Shown here: positions 20,415 through 30,000 of the stretch, piece by piece | How the letters are laid out: each line of letters opens with the position of its first letter | Position numbering within the stretch: the stretch's first letter is position 1 | Assembly: GCA_017470785.1 (NCBI GenBank) | Contig: JAFUXM010000097.1 | Span: forward strand, 1-34,226 | Length of the DNA stretch: 34,226 nt | From: Synergistaceae bacterium | GTDB lineage: Bacteria > Synergistota > Synergistia > Synergistales > Aminobacteriaceae | Direction of reading: 5' to 3' | Made by a program: the position numbers and the translations under genes | Notes under the pieces: model-generated | The model's database searches: none | What the model saw: the letters and a program-made list of their open reading frames with translations, nothing else | What the model was told of the DNA's origin: nothing

Positions 20415-21800
20415 ATGAATTTAAAAAAATTCCCAAGAATTTTAATTGCGGCGGCAGGCAGCGGATCGGGCAAGACAACTATAGTCAGCGGACTTTTAGC
20501 TGCGTTAAATAAACGCGGAGTTAAAGCTATAGGCTATAAGGCCGGGCCTGATTATATAGACCCTGAGCATCATAGACGCGCAGGCAAGTGCAAAATTTAT
20601 AATCTTGATACGTGGCTGACGAGCCGCGAGAAAGTCTATGAATTATTTTGCAAAACTGCAAACGGCTATGATATTGCAGTAGTTGAAGGCGTGATGGGCT
20701 TATATGACGGCGGCAAGCACGGCATTAGCTCAAGCGCTGATATTGCAAAATTATTAAATATTCCGGTTATATTAGTTGTAAATGCTAAGTCGGTCGGTGA
20801 GAGCGCAGCAGCTGTAGCACTGGGCTTTAGAGAATATGACAAGCAAATAAATTTAGCCGGAGTGATATTAAATAATATCGGCTCGGACTCGCACCGTGAG
20901 ATGATAGAGCAAGGGCTTAATAAAGTTAATATTAAATTAATCGGCGCTGTGAAACGCAATGATAATTTAAAAATTCCCGAGAGGCATTTAGGCTTACTTC
21001 CGGCAGAGGAGCTTGAGCGGCAAAATATCTCTGAGCAGGAGCATATAGAAGCGGCGCGTCTTGCTGTTGAAGCCGGAGTTGATATTGATAAATTATTGGA
21101 TGCTGCAAATTCTGCGCCTGAGCTGCAAGAGCCTGAAGCTGAAAATATTATAAATAATATTAATATAAATAAGAAGAAGTTTAGAATTGCGGTTGCGCGG
21201 GACGAGGCGTTCTCGTTTTATTATCCCGATAGCTTAGAGTATTTAGAGAGCTTAGGTGCGGAGCTGATTTATTTCAGTCCGGTGCATGATAAAACTTTGC
21301 CTGAAGATATTAATGCAGCGATTTTCGGCGGCGGATTTCCTGAGATATTTGCGCGTGAGCTTGAGGCAAATATTTCTATGCGTGAGAGCATTATTAATAA
21401 TAAAAATTTAAAAATATTTGCCGAGTGCGGCGGCATGATGTATTTAAGCGAATATTTAATTGACTTTGATAATAATAAATATAACATGCTTGGATTAATT
21501 CCGGCCAGCTGCGCGATGCATGACAGGCTGCAGACGGTGGGCTATGTGACGTGCGAGAGCTTGAGCGATAATATTTTAGGAATTAAGGGCAGCGTGCTGC
21601 GCGGCCATGAGTTTCATTTTTCGACTATGACGCCTTTAATAGAAGACGCGAGCAAGTTTAATTACGCGTTTAAGTTCACGAGGCTTAGAACGGGCAAGTC
21701 TTACCCGGGCGGCTATGTGAGCGAAAATATTCTGGCGTCGTATCTGCACTTAAATTTTCGTGGCAACGAGCAGGCTGCGAAATATTTTACAGAAAGTTAA
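20415..21800 (+). CDS. cbiA: Cobyrinate a,c-diamide synthase
   Basis: 461 residues. It performs ATP-dependent, glutamine-driven amidation of the a and c side chains of cobyrinate (or hydrogenobyrinate) in B12 synthesis. The N-terminal dethiobiotin synthetase-like domain has the P-loop AAGSGSGKTT (residues 13-22) and GPDYIDPEHH. The C-terminal class I amidotransferase-like domain has FAECGGMMYLSE with Cys338 and GHEFHFS (His398/His401). The signature VVEGVMGLYDGG lies at residues 89-100. No ribosome site precedes the ATG; translation probably depends on the preceding AdoMet decarboxylase gene. With cobU at 7333 it is a second, detached B12 gene. Confidence 0.95.
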   Translation: MNLKKFPRILIAAAGSGSGKTTIVSGLLAALNKRGVKAIGYKAGPDYIDPEHHRRAGKCKIYNLDTWLTSREKVYELFCKTANGYDIAVVEGVMGLYDGGKHGISSSADIAKLLNIPVILVVNAKSVGESAAAVALGFREYDKQINLAGVILNNIGSDSHREMIEQGLNKVNIKLIGAVKRNDNLKIPERHLGLLPAEELERQNISEQEHIEAARLAVEAGVDIDKLLDAANSAPELQEPEAENIINNININKKKFRIAVARDEAFSFYYPDSLEYLESLGAELIYFSPVHDKTLPEDINAAIFGGGFPEIFARELEANISMRESIINNKNLKIFAECGGMMYLSEYLIDFDNNKYNMLGLIPASCAMHDRLQTVGYVTCESLSDNILGIKGSVLRGHEFHFSTMTPLIEDASKFNYAFKFTRLRTGKSYPGGYVSENILASYLHLNFRGNEQAAKYFTES

Positions 21801-21852
21801 TATATTAATAATATTAAGCTTAACTTAAACTTAGAAAGGAAGAGATATTTTT

Positions 21853-23106
21853 ATGGAAGCAAAGTCAGTAGCAAAGAATTATTTATTGCTTGTTATTCTT
21901 GTTGCTGCGATGATAGCCGGAGCATTTGCCGGCTGGGTCAATCCTGAGTTTGGGCATAATATCGCGTTTTTAGGCACGATATTTATCCGCATGATGTTTT
22001 GCGTGGTTGTGCCGATGGTATTTGCGTCGGTGGCTGGGGCGATAGCCGGAGTGAAGAGCCGCACGAGAGCGGGCAAAATTATGTTTATGACTATTTTAAA
22101 TTTTGTCTTCACGGCTGCAATAGCCGGCGCGATTTACTTTGTGCTTGTGATGATATTCCCGCCGGTTGTGACCGCGTGGACTAATGTTGCGACTGAGACC
22201 GTCGGTGAGCACGCGAGCTTCACGCAGATGGTCGTGAATTTCTTCACGGTCGAGGACTTTGTTGGATTATTGAGCCGCCGCGCTATGCTGCCGTTGATAG
22301 TATTTTCGATTTTATTTGGCTTCTCGGTTAATTTATGCGGCGAAAAGGCGAGCTTGATTGTAAAGTGGCTCGATCAGCTTACGTTTGTGATGATGGAATT
22401 TGTCGGGCTTATTACTTATTATGCGCCGATAGCTTTCTTTGCAATATTTGCTGATTTAGTCGCGTCGTACGGGCCGATGATAACTGAAGGCTATGCAAGA
22501 GCGTTAATAGTTTATTACCCGTTCTGTTTTATATATGTCTTCACTATGTTCCCGATCATGGCGTGGCTTGGCGCAGGAAGCGAGGGCGTGCGTGAGATGT
22601 TCAGGCATATAACACGCCCTGCGGTAGTATCGCTTGGGACTTGCTCGTCAGTTGCGACTATCCCGACTAATATGGACGTCGCAGCCGAGACCGGAATTTC
22701 TAAAGATATTTCGGATATAGTGCTGCCCTTAGGCGCAACTATGCACATGGACGGCTCCAGCGCCGCGATTATATTAAAAGTTGCGTTTGTAATGGGCGTA
22801 TTAGGTCAGCCTTTAACTTTCTCGCAGCTGCCGATGATATTGCTTGTAGCTATATTAGCATCTGTCGGAATGAGCGGCGTGCCGGGCGGCGGCTATATCG
22901 GCGAATATATTTTATGCGCGGTGTTCTTCCCTGATAAAATGGAGCTCGCGTTCCCGATCGTTGTAGCGATAGGCAATTTAGTTGACCCGCCTGCTACGAT
23001 GATTAACGCTGCAGGTGACTATGTCGTATCGTTCATGGTCGCAAGATGCGTTGACGGCAAAGACTGGCTGAAGAAAGCTCGTATAGCAAGGGCAGCGCAG
23101 GCGTAA
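21853..23106 (+). CDS. Dicarboxylate/amino acid:cation symporter (SDF/GltP-DctA family)
   Basis: 417 residues with eight membrane helices and two re-entrant hairpins. Family marks are CSSVATIPTNMDVAAETGIS (first hairpin tip), LPLGATMHMDGSSAAIILKV (the NMDG-like unwound helix) and MSGVPGGGYIGEY (second hairpin). In the last helix, VDPPATMINAAGD replaces the DMxRTxxNVxGD of glutamate and dicarboxylate carriers, so the Arg that reads the substrate carboxylate is missing. The substrate is therefore probably not a classical acidic amino acid or C4-dicarboxylate. AGAAAGGAAG precedes the ATG. It closes the plus-strand run, with a strong terminator behind it. Confidence 0.93.
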   Translation: MEAKSVAKNYLLLVILVAAMIAGAFAGWVNPEFGHNIAFLGTIFIRMMFCVVVPMVFASVAGAIAGVKSRTRAGKIMFMTILNFVFTAAIAGAIYFVLVMIFPPVVTAWTNVATETVGEHASFTQMVVNFFTVEDFVGLLSRRAMLPLIVFSILFGFSVNLCGEKASLIVKWLDQLTFVMMEFVGLITYYAPIAFFAIFADLVASYGPMITEGYARALIVYYPFCFIYVFTMFPIMAWLGAGSEGVREMFRHITRPAVVSLGTCSSVATIPTNMDVAAETGISKDISDIVLPLGATMHMDGSSAAIILKVAFVMGVLGQPLTFSQLPMILLVAILASVGMSGVPGGGYIGEYILCAVFFPDKMELAFPIVVAIGNLVDPPATMINAAGDYVVSFMVARCVDGKDWLKKARIARAAQA

Positions 23107-23136
23107 ATTTAATTTTTAAAATTATAAAATAAAATT

Positions 23137-23179
23137 AAAAAATCTCCGGCTGTAATTTTATTTAGCCGGAGATTTTTTT
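23137..23179 (+). terminator. Rho-independent terminator after the symporter gene
   Basis: AAATCTCCGGCT (23140-23151) pairs with AGCCGGAGATTT (23164-23175), followed by a run of T. It separates the symporter from the accessory cluster. Confidence 0.92.
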
Positions 23180-23276
23180 ATAAATTAATTTTTTGATTAG
23201 GGTTTTAAATAATTAAAATTTTTATAGAGTGTTTATGAGATTTACGCAAGTGTGCAGTTAATGGTCGGGCTGACGG

Positions 23277-23305
23277 TTGACTAATTTTATATTGAAGCGT
23301 ATAAT
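23277..23305 (+). promoter_or_regulatory. Strong sigma-70-type promoter of the MarR-led cluster
   Basis: TTGACT (23277-23282) is 17 bp from a perfect TATAAT (23300-23305), the best promoter in the window. The predicted start is near 23312, about 40 nt before the marR TTG codon. Confidence 0.85.
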
Positions 23306-23318
23306 TTTTTGAAAAAAC

Positions 23319-23330
23319 ATAGCGTGCTAT
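23319..23330. promoter_or_regulatory. Candidate MarR operator
   Basis: ATAGC-GT-GCTAT is a perfect inverted repeat with a 2-bp centre, 14 bp after the -10 and just past the predicted start. A repressor bound here would block transcription, and the first gene encodes a MarR protein. Its short half-sites keep confidence modest. Confidence 0.4.
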
Positions 23331-23352
23331 TAATTAAAGAAGAGATGAAAAA

Positions 23353-23781
23353 TTGAATCAAGATAAAGTAGCAATTTGGCTGAAGTTCGTGAATTTAGAA
23401 TGCGATAAGCTCTCTTTTGAGATTTTAGAACCTCACGGGCTGACCTTGACGCAGTACAAGGTTTTGAAATTTCTGCTGATAAATCCTCAAGGGACGATAA
23501 GGCAGGTTGACATTGAAGAGCATTTTTATATCAGCAATCCGACTGTGACAAGGGTGCTGCAGAATTTAGAGAAGAAAGGGATGATAGAGCGCCGAAGCAA
23601 TCCGAATGATAACAGGAGCAAAGTAATTTGCCTAACGGAACAAGCGAAGTCAATGGCGGATTTGCTTTACAAGCTCGGCGATGAGCTTGAAGATAGAATA
23701 ACGGGCAATCTTACGCAGAAGGACAAGCAGGACTTGTTAAGGCTGCTAAAAAAGATTTTATCTCGAAAGGAGATAGATTAA
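23353..23781 (+). CDS. MarR-family transcriptional regulator
   Basis: 142 residues, usual for MarR. The winged helix-turn-helix is clear: LTQYKVLKFLLINPQGTIRQ, then recognition helix SNPTVTRVLQNLEKKGMIER, then the wing RRSNPNDNRSKVICLT with its Asp-x-Arg. N- and C-terminal helices form the dimer. MarR proteins commonly respond to phenolic or aromatic ligands, which would suit the ester/aromatic enzymes behind it; that is inference. The start is TTG at 23353 with a weak AAGAGA site. Its stop overlaps the ATG of the next small ORF (TAATG), so it heads the operon and probably autoregulates it. Confidence 0.92.
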   Translation: MNQDKVAIWLKFVNLECDKLSFEILEPHGLTLTQYKVLKFLLINPQGTIRQVDIEEHFYISNPTVTRVLQNLEKKGMIERRSNPNDNRSKVICLTEQAKSMADLLYKLGDELEDRITGNLTQKDKQDLLRLLKKILSRKEID

Positions 23782-23840
23782 TGAAAAAATCGTTTATAGT
23801 TATTGGAATTTTAATTTTTGCGATGCCAGCTTTTGCTTAA
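23781..23840 (+). CDS. Orphan signal peptide ORF (19 residues)
   Basis: ATG at 23781, overlapping the marR stop and preceded by AAAGGAG with 8-nt spacing, encodes MKKSFIVIGILIFAMPAFA and then a stop. This is a complete Sec signal peptide ending at its Ala-x-Ala cleavage site with nothing after it. The next gene (aldo/keto reductase) starts 4 nt later in another frame and has no ribosome site of its own. Either a deletion or frameshift removed an exported protein and left its signal peptide, or the mini-ORF serves to couple translation. It closely resembles the signal peptide of the nitroreductase downstream. Confidence 0.6.
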   Translation: MKKSFIVIGILIFAMPAFA

Positions 23841-23844
23841 AATC

Positions 23845-24813
23845 ATGGCAGCAAATAAAATTTCGCGTTTAGGGCTTGGCTGCATGGGAATGAGGCGGAG
23901 CAACGAAGAGAAATCAATTCGTACGATTCACGCAGCTATTGATAATGGCATTACGTTATTTAACACCGGAAATTTTTATAACGGCGGCGAAAGCGAGATC
24001 GTCGTAGGCAATGCGTTAAGAAATGTCCCGAGGGATAGATATTTTCTTTCGGTGAAGTTCGGAGTGCTTTTTCAGCCGTTAAAAAATAATAATAGCGGAA
24101 TTTACGGCCTTGATGTCAATCCGTTTCGTATTAAGGCGCAGTTAAATTATTCGCTTCACCGTTTGGGGCTTGAATACGTTGATCTCTATCAGCCGGCAAG
24201 ACTGGACAGCTCAATACCGATTGAGGACATAATGGAAGTTCTTGTTGAGCTTAAAGAGCAAGGCTTTATACGCAATATCGGGCTGACTGAAATTGACGCT
24301 GAGACTTTGAGACGGGCGCATAAAATTCATCCTGTTCATACTGTAGAGCTTGAATATTCATTGATAGAGCGTGAAATCGAAAAAGATTTAATTCCGACTG
24401 CCCGTGAACTTGGCGTAAGGATTTTAACTTTCGGTTCGCTAGGGCATGGTCTTCTGAATGACAGGACGCTTGAAGGCAAAGTATCAGGAGCAATGCCCTC
24501 GCCTATGCTTTCGAGTGAGAACCTGCCTAAAAATCTTCCGTTGGTGCGTGAGCTGAAAGCTTTCGCTGATAGTAAAGGTGTGTCGCTCTCGCAGCTAATG
24601 ACGGCTTGGACTGCTGCAAAACTTCCTGACGCTTCAACTCTCATCGGCACGGCCAGTCCTGAACACTTATATGATAATATCAACGCGCTTTCTCTCGAGC
24701 TTTCGCCGAAAGACATGGACATAATTGAGAAAATCGCATCTTCCCACGAAGTTTACGGCAACGAAATGCGCAGTTTAACGTTTAAAGACGGCAATGTCTG
24801 CTTTGCAGGCTGA
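23845..24813 (+). CDS. Aldo/keto reductase family protein
   Basis: 322 residues from ATG at 23845; a TTG at 23818 would extend it through the orphan signal peptide in the wrong frame. The (beta/alpha)8 AKR fold shows SRLGLGCMGM at the start, ISVKFG-like FLSVKFGVLF with the catalytic Lys, YVDLYQPARLDSSIPIEDIM, and the NADP-binding region (IGTASPEHLYDNI). It belongs to the branch with YQPARLD, where the catalytic His is naturally Ala. The usual DTGDFYG is FNTGNFYNGG here, so the catalytic Asp has become Asn40 while Tyr45 remains. It should reduce a carbonyl with NADPH if active. It lacks a ribosome site and depends on the mini-ORF just before it. Confidence 0.88.
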   Translation: MAANKISRLGLGCMGMRRSNEEKSIRTIHAAIDNGITLFNTGNFYNGGESEIVVGNALRNVPRDRYFLSVKFGVLFQPLKNNNSGIYGLDVNPFRIKAQLNYSLHRLGLEYVDLYQPARLDSSIPIEDIMEVLVELKEQGFIRNIGLTEIDAETLRRAHKIHPVHTVELEYSLIEREIEKDLIPTARELGVRILTFGSLGHGLLNDRTLEGKVSGAMPSPMLSSENLPKNLPLVRELKAFADSKGVSLSQLMTAWTAAKLPDASTLIGTASPEHLYDNINALSLELSPKDMDIIEKIASSHEVYGNEMRSLTFKDGNVCFAG

Positions 24814-24851
24814 CCATAAAAAAATTTTTTCTTTCATGGAGGTATTTATCA

Positions 24852-25493
24852 ATGAAAAAAGCAGTTTATTTGTTTTTAGTTTTCGTTTTGTTGAGCGTTC
24901 CGGCTTTTGCGGCAGAAGACATTAAACTTCCTGCTCCTGAAAAGTCAGGCGGAATTGGTGTACTTGATGCTGTTGCGTCTCGTCAAAGTGCTGGAGATTT
25001 TGAAGACACAGAGCTGACCCTTGAACAGCTTTCGACTTTGTTATGGGTTGCGGGCGGCGTTAACCGCGATAACGGCAAGCTGACTTATCCGACAGCATCG
25101 AATATTCAGGACATGATTATTTTCGCGTTCACTAAGTCAGGTACGTACCGTTATAATCCGTCAGAACACAGCCTTACGCTTATAGCTGAGGGCGATAATA
25201 GGGTATTGACGGGAAGCCAGCCTTTTGTCGCTAAAGCGGCTGTTGATCTGCTTTACGTTCAAGATGCTTCAAAATGGGCAAATACCGGAAGAAAAGTACC
25301 GCCCGAGGCAATTTTAAACTGCGGCTTTGCCCATGCAGGGCTGTCAATGCAGGGCGTTTATCTTTACGCTGCGTCGCAGGGCTGGGGAGCAAGGACGCGT
25401 ATGAACTTCGACCGCAAAGGCCTCACTAAGCTTTTAGGCCTTACGAAAAATCATAACTTCACGCTCATGCAGTGCGTAGGGCCTAAGCCTTAA
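24852..25493 (+). CDS. Exported nitroreductase-family flavoprotein
   Basis: 213 residues. A signal peptide (MKKAVYLFLVFVLLSVPAFA before AEDIKLP) is followed by an FMN-binding nitroreductase domain. ASRQSAGDFEDTELTLEQLS corresponds to the family's R-R-S-x-R-x-F start, LLWVAGGVNRDNGKLTYPTA to its flavin-contacting loop, and AGLSMQGVYLYAASQGWGAR to the central helix. It resembles SagB-type or thiazole-oxidase-like members more than NfsB. Export of a nitroreductase is unusual, because NAD(P)H is absent outside the membrane. Electrons would have to come from another exported flavoprotein, such as the FMN-binding fusion three genes on. GGAGG precedes the ATG. Confidence 0.88.
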   Translation: MKKAVYLFLVFVLLSVPAFAAEDIKLPAPEKSGGIGVLDAVASRQSAGDFEDTELTLEQLSTLLWVAGGVNRDNGKLTYPTASNIQDMIIFAFTKSGTYRYNPSEHSLTLIAEGDNRVLTGSQPFVAKAAVDLLYVQDASKWANTGRKVPPEAILNCGFAHAGLSMQGVYLYAASQGWGARTRMNFDRKGLTKLLGLTKNHNFTLMQCVGPKP

Positions 25494-25510
25494 AAATTTT
25501 AATTTAATAA

Positions 25511-25546
25511 AAAACGGGGAACTTTTATCAGTTCCCCATTTTTCAT
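25511..25546 (+). terminator. Rho-independent terminator inside the accessory cluster
   Basis: GGGGAAC (25516-25522) pairs with GTTCCCC (25531-25537), followed by ATTTTTCATTTTTT. It divides the cluster into two transcripts or attenuates the second half. No convincing promoter is seen in the 80 bp before the next gene. Confidence 0.85.
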
Positions 25547-25626
25547 TTTTTATTTTTTATTTTTTATGCGGCACAGACGATCGCGCTAACGAGTTATTAT
25601 ATTGACGAATTTTTAGGAGGCAAGCA

Positions 25627-26028
25627 ATGAGTAAGATTTATGATTTTTTAAAAGACTGCGGATTTTATTATCTGCTCACGATTGACGGCGAATATCCATC
25701 GGGAAGACCTATAAGCCAAATCCTTGAAAAAAACGGGGTTTTATATTTCGGAACGAGGGTGGGCAAGGCAATGCACAGGCAGTTAACGGAAAATAATCAT
25801 GTCGCTTTAATAGGCTTCAATAAAGGACGCTGGATTAGGCTCTATGCAAACGTCATCGAAACAAGGGACATGGCAACACGAGAACAGTATCTGAACAGGA
25901 TACCGCAAGAAATTGAAAGATTCGGCAGTGCTGAAAATCCGGCGTTAATCGTCTATGAGCTTCAGATCGTCAGGGCGGCTATACATAGTCCAGGCGACAA
26001 TATTGAAGTCATTTTACCGGAGGAATGA
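25627..26028 (+). CDS. Pyridoxamine 5'-phosphate oxidase-like FMN protein
   Basis: 133 residues with the split-barrel flavin fold. MSKIYDFLKDCGFYYLLTID is the typical start of this small class, followed by GEYPSGRPIS and GVLYFGTRVGKAMHRQLTEN, with the Gly/Lys-rich FMN phosphate loop, and IRLYANVIE. No signal peptide, so it is cytoplasmic, unlike the nitroreductase before it. These short members bind FMN or F420-like cofactors and rarely act on pyridoxamine phosphate. AGGAGG lies 8 nt before the ATG. The stop is 3 nt before the amidohydrolase start, so the two are co-translated. Confidence 0.88.
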   Translation: MSKIYDFLKDCGFYYLLTIDGEYPSGRPISQILEKNGVLYFGTRVGKAMHRQLTENNHVALIGFNKGRWIRLYANVIETRDMATREQYLNRIPQEIERFGSAENPALIVYELQIVRAAIHSPGDNIEVILPEE

Positions 26029-26031
26029 TTT

Positions 26032-27021
26032 ATGCGGCTTATAACGCTTGAGGAACATTTTACGGCGCAGGAAATTATTGACGAGAACAACAAATTCAAC
26101 GAAGTTACAGGCTTCTATAAAAACATGGTCTTTGTCGGGAACTCTTTAACGGATATTGACAACGAGCGAATTAAATTTATGGATGAACACAGAATCGACA
26201 TGCAAGTATTGTCTTACACATCGCCGGTTTCTGATAAAGTTCCTGCGTCTGAAGCTGTTAGAATTTGCAAGAGAGCTAACGACATTTTAGCGGAAAAAGT
26301 CAGGGCTCATTCGGATAGATTTGCTGCGTTTGCTACGTTACCAATGGCTGACCCTGTTGAAGCCGCTCGAGAACTTGAATGTTGTGTGAAAGAGTACGGT
26401 TTCTGCGGTGCGCTATTAGCTGGACAGTATCAGGGACATTTTTATGAGGAAAAATCCTTCTTCCCGATTTTTGCAAAGGCCGCTGAACTTGATGTGCCTG
26501 TTTCATTTCACCCTGCTCCTATAAATCCGGTGATTCAGGATTATTATTACACATCGCCTGAATATTCGAATTTTATAGCGGGACAGTTTGCAAGTGCGGG
26601 GTTTGGCTGGCATCTTGACGTTGGTATCCATGAAGTAAGGCTGATTCTGTCGGGAATATTCGACAAGCTCCCCAATTTGAAAATCATAGCAGGACATTGG
26701 GGCGAATTGATACCTGCATACCTTGAAAGGCTGGATTATATGATGACTCCGCAATCAACAGGATTACGCAAGAAAATCTCTGACTATTACAAGAAGAATT
26801 TTTACATAACGCCAAGCGGAATTTTATCGTCGATGCAGTTTGAATATATGGTGAAGCTAATGGGAGCTGAACATATAATGTGGGCTGTCGATTACCCATA
26901 CATAAAGCAGGGAAATTTTTATGAATTTTTAATGTCAGCGGAATTTTTAACGGACGAAGAAAAAGAACTTATCGCTCACAAGAATGCAGAGAGAATTTTA
27001 CATATCAAAGGAGAAAATTAA
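26032..27021 (+). CDS. Amidohydrolase-2 family protein (ACMSD / resorcylate decarboxylase-like)
   Basis: 329 residues. The TIM-barrel metal site is visible: LEEHF at residues 6-10, VSFHPAP with His160, AGHWGELIPAYLERLDYM with His222, and MWAVDYPY with Asp287. LEEHF and the GHWGE...LD block are typical of nonoxidative decarboxylases (gamma-resorcylate, 2,3-dihydroxybenzoate, ACMSD). The second metal-binding His of the HxH pair is replaced (E8-H9-F10), as in that branch. It probably decarboxylates, or hydrates and cleaves, an aromatic or related acid in the cytoplasm. CGGAGG overlaps the previous stop. Codons look less AT-biased than in flanking housekeeping genes. Confidence 0.87.
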   Translation: MRLITLEEHFTAQEIIDENNKFNEVTGFYKNMVFVGNSLTDIDNERIKFMDEHRIDMQVLSYTSPVSDKVPASEAVRICKRANDILAEKVRAHSDRFAAFATLPMADPVEAARELECCVKEYGFCGALLAGQYQGHFYEEKSFFPIFAKAAELDVPVSFHPAPINPVIQDYYYTSPEYSNFIAGQFASAGFGWHLDVGIHEVRLILSGIFDKLPNLKIIAGHWGELIPAYLERLDYMMTPQSTGLRKKISDYYKKNFYITPSGILSSMQFEYMVKLMGAEHIMWAVDYPYIKQGNFYEFLMSAEFLTDEEKELIAHKNAERILHIKGEN

Positions 27022-27023
27022 AA

Positions 27024-30000
27024 ATGAAAAAACTGACCGCAATACTTGCAGTTATGATTATCGTTTCCGTGTCTGCCACAGCGTTCGCAGAAGTGAACGT
27101 TAAATCGGGAATTTCTTACAGCCAGCAGTGGGGACTCTACATTGCAAACATCGTTGAAAATGACGGAAAAATTACAAACGTCATCATTGACCGTCTCGCT
27201 AATGGCAAGAGCAGCAAAGAACTTCACGACAACTACGGCATTAAACCCGTAAGCAGTCTGGGCAAAGATTGGTGGGAGCAGGTAGCGTATTATGAGAATT
27301 GGGTCGTTGAGCATGGAATAGACTCTGTGAAGACTGATAAAAACGGCCATGCAGTGAACCCCGATTTGATTTCAGGAGCAACAATTAACGTTGCAGAATT
27401 ATCCGAAGCTGTCAATAATGCTCTCAACGGCATAACTGAAGCAGAAAGCTACACAATCAAGACGGGCACATCATACAATGACACGTGGGGCCTGTATGTA
27501 GCAAACGTAATCTTCAAGGACGGCGCGATCTTCAAGGTGCTGCTGGATTACATCACCAGAGACGGAGAAAGCATTAAGGAAAAATACGACAATTACGGAA
27601 TGAAAACGGTCAGTACCATCAATAAAGACTGGTGGGAACAAGCAGCTTATTATGAAGACTGGGTGCTGAAGAACGGCATAGACGCTGTGAAGTATGATGC
27701 GGAGGGCAAAGCGTTGAATATCGATTTAGTTTCTGGAGCTACTATGCTTATTGATGATATGACTATGGCGGTTCTTGACGCATTAAAGGACGAAGCAACA
27801 ATAACCATTAAGCAAGGGAAACTGCACGGAGAAACTTCTGACGGACTGCGGATATTCAGGGGCATACCTTACGCAGAGCCTCCCGTCGGAAAATTGCGCT
27901 GGCATTCTCCAGTTCCGGCCAAGTCATGGGAAGGAGTCAGGGACGCAACTAAATTCGGGAACCGAGCATTCTCGGCACTCGCTAACGACCAGCAGCAAGG
28001 CTCGCCCAGAAGTGAGGACTGCCTTTACCTCAACGTCTGGACTCCCGCAAAAGCACCGTCCGAAAAATTGCCCGTAATGGTCTGGGTACACGGCGGAGGC
28101 TTTCAGTTCGGCAGCGGTGAAGAAACCGCCTACGAAGGCTCAAACCTTGCGCGTAAAGGCGTTGTTGTCGTAACATTCAACTACAGGCTCGGAGTTCTGG
28201 GCTTTCTCGCGCACCCTGAGCTTGACGTAGAAGGTGCTTCGGGAAATTACGGCCTGCAAGACCAGATTGCGGCGTTGAAGTGGGTGAAGGAGAATATAGC
28301 TTCATTCGGTGGAGACCCTGACAACGTTACTATTTTTGGAGAATCTGCTGGTGCTATGTCGATCGGGATTCTAATGGCTTCACCGCTGGCTGACGGGCTG
28401 TTCCACAAGGCAATATGTGAGAGCGGTGCATTATGGGACGGATATATCGGGCCTCTTGAGAGTTTTAGTGAAGCACACAAGCGCGGAGAAGATTTTATGA
28501 GGGCTATGGGCGCAAAATCTATTGATGAACTGCGTGCTATGCCTGCGGAGAAGCTAAACGACTCTGCGCTATGGGACTTCAGCAGTAATCCTATAGTTAC
28601 GGCATTTTCCCCGAACGTCGATAATTACGTCCTGCGTGAATTTCCCGGAGCTGTCTTTGCGCGCGGTGAACAGATGAAAATTCCGCTCCTGGCCGGATGG
28701 ATGGAGGCAGAGTATTTTCCGTTCAAGGCGTTTGCACTGCCTCATAGCACACCCGAAGAGTTCAGAGCCTCAGCCGAAAAAATGTTCGGTGAGGACAGAA
28801 TGCAGGAGTTCGTGAAGCTCTACCCGATTGATGAGACGGAACGTTCCGCGTTTGAACTGACATCTGACTACACGATAAGTGAGCAGACATTCTACATCCT
28901 TGAACGTCAGAGCAAGTTTGACGTGCCGGTGTATGGCTACGAGTTCACATACACTTCACCTTACAGCCCGATAGCCTCGCATATTGTTGATATGCCGTTC
29001 GTCTTCGGGACGCTCACAAATCAGTATATATTTGGCGGAAAGTCAGCACAGCCGGAACAGAGAGACCGTGAATTTTCTGATGTAATCATGAACTACTGGA
29101 CGAATTTCGCGAAGACAGGAAACCCCAACACTGACGGCCTACCGGAATGGCCGGAGTATAAGAGCGGGCTGATTATGGACTTGGGGAACAAGATAGAGGC
29201 AAAGCAGAACAATAAACTTGACCGCTTCAACTTCATCGGGAGCTTCAGAAATGATGGAGTCTTTCCGCTGAGGTGGCGCAATTCTGAGACGACGACACTT
29301 ATTTATTCCGACCACGAACCTTTGGGGAACATGCGCACACGTTTCCTGAATGATGTATTTTTCCCAGCCGTCGAGAAAGAATCAAACGGACGAATTAAAA
29401 TCGCTCCTCACTGGAACGGAGACCTAAGTATAAGCTATAAAGCTTTGTCCACTGTTCAAGAAGCTAAGACCGCACAGCTTGCCGTTGTAGTGCCGGAATA
29501 TTTCATGGATGCTCTGCCGTTTCATCAGGTATTCAAGAGTTTCCCAGTCGGCCCAACAGGACAGGAACAGGTTAATTTTTTCAGAAACATTTACGAGAAA
29601 ATTCCGGCCTTGAAAGACGAAATCGAGAAGCAAAATCTGCACGTAATTTTTATAGCAACTGGATTTCCTGCGGCTTTTTTCAGTCATGAGCCTCTTAATA
29701 ATTTAAGTTTGATTAAAAATCAGAAATGGCGCAGCGCGAGTTTCTGGCACAAAGATTTTTTAAGCAATGCCGGGGCAATACCAGTAACAATGCCGTGGGG
29801 CAGCAAAGTTTTTGAGGCTCTTGCGGACGGCTCGCTCGACGGCTTAATAGTTAATATCGACAGCGGTTATGACATTAAAGCGCACACAGAAGCTAAATAT
29901 ATAGCAGTCTCGCCGAAATTATGGCTTGGCCACGCCTATCTCATAGCCATGAATAAAGACACCTGGAATTCCCTTTCAGAAAAAGATCATGAGGCTTTTG

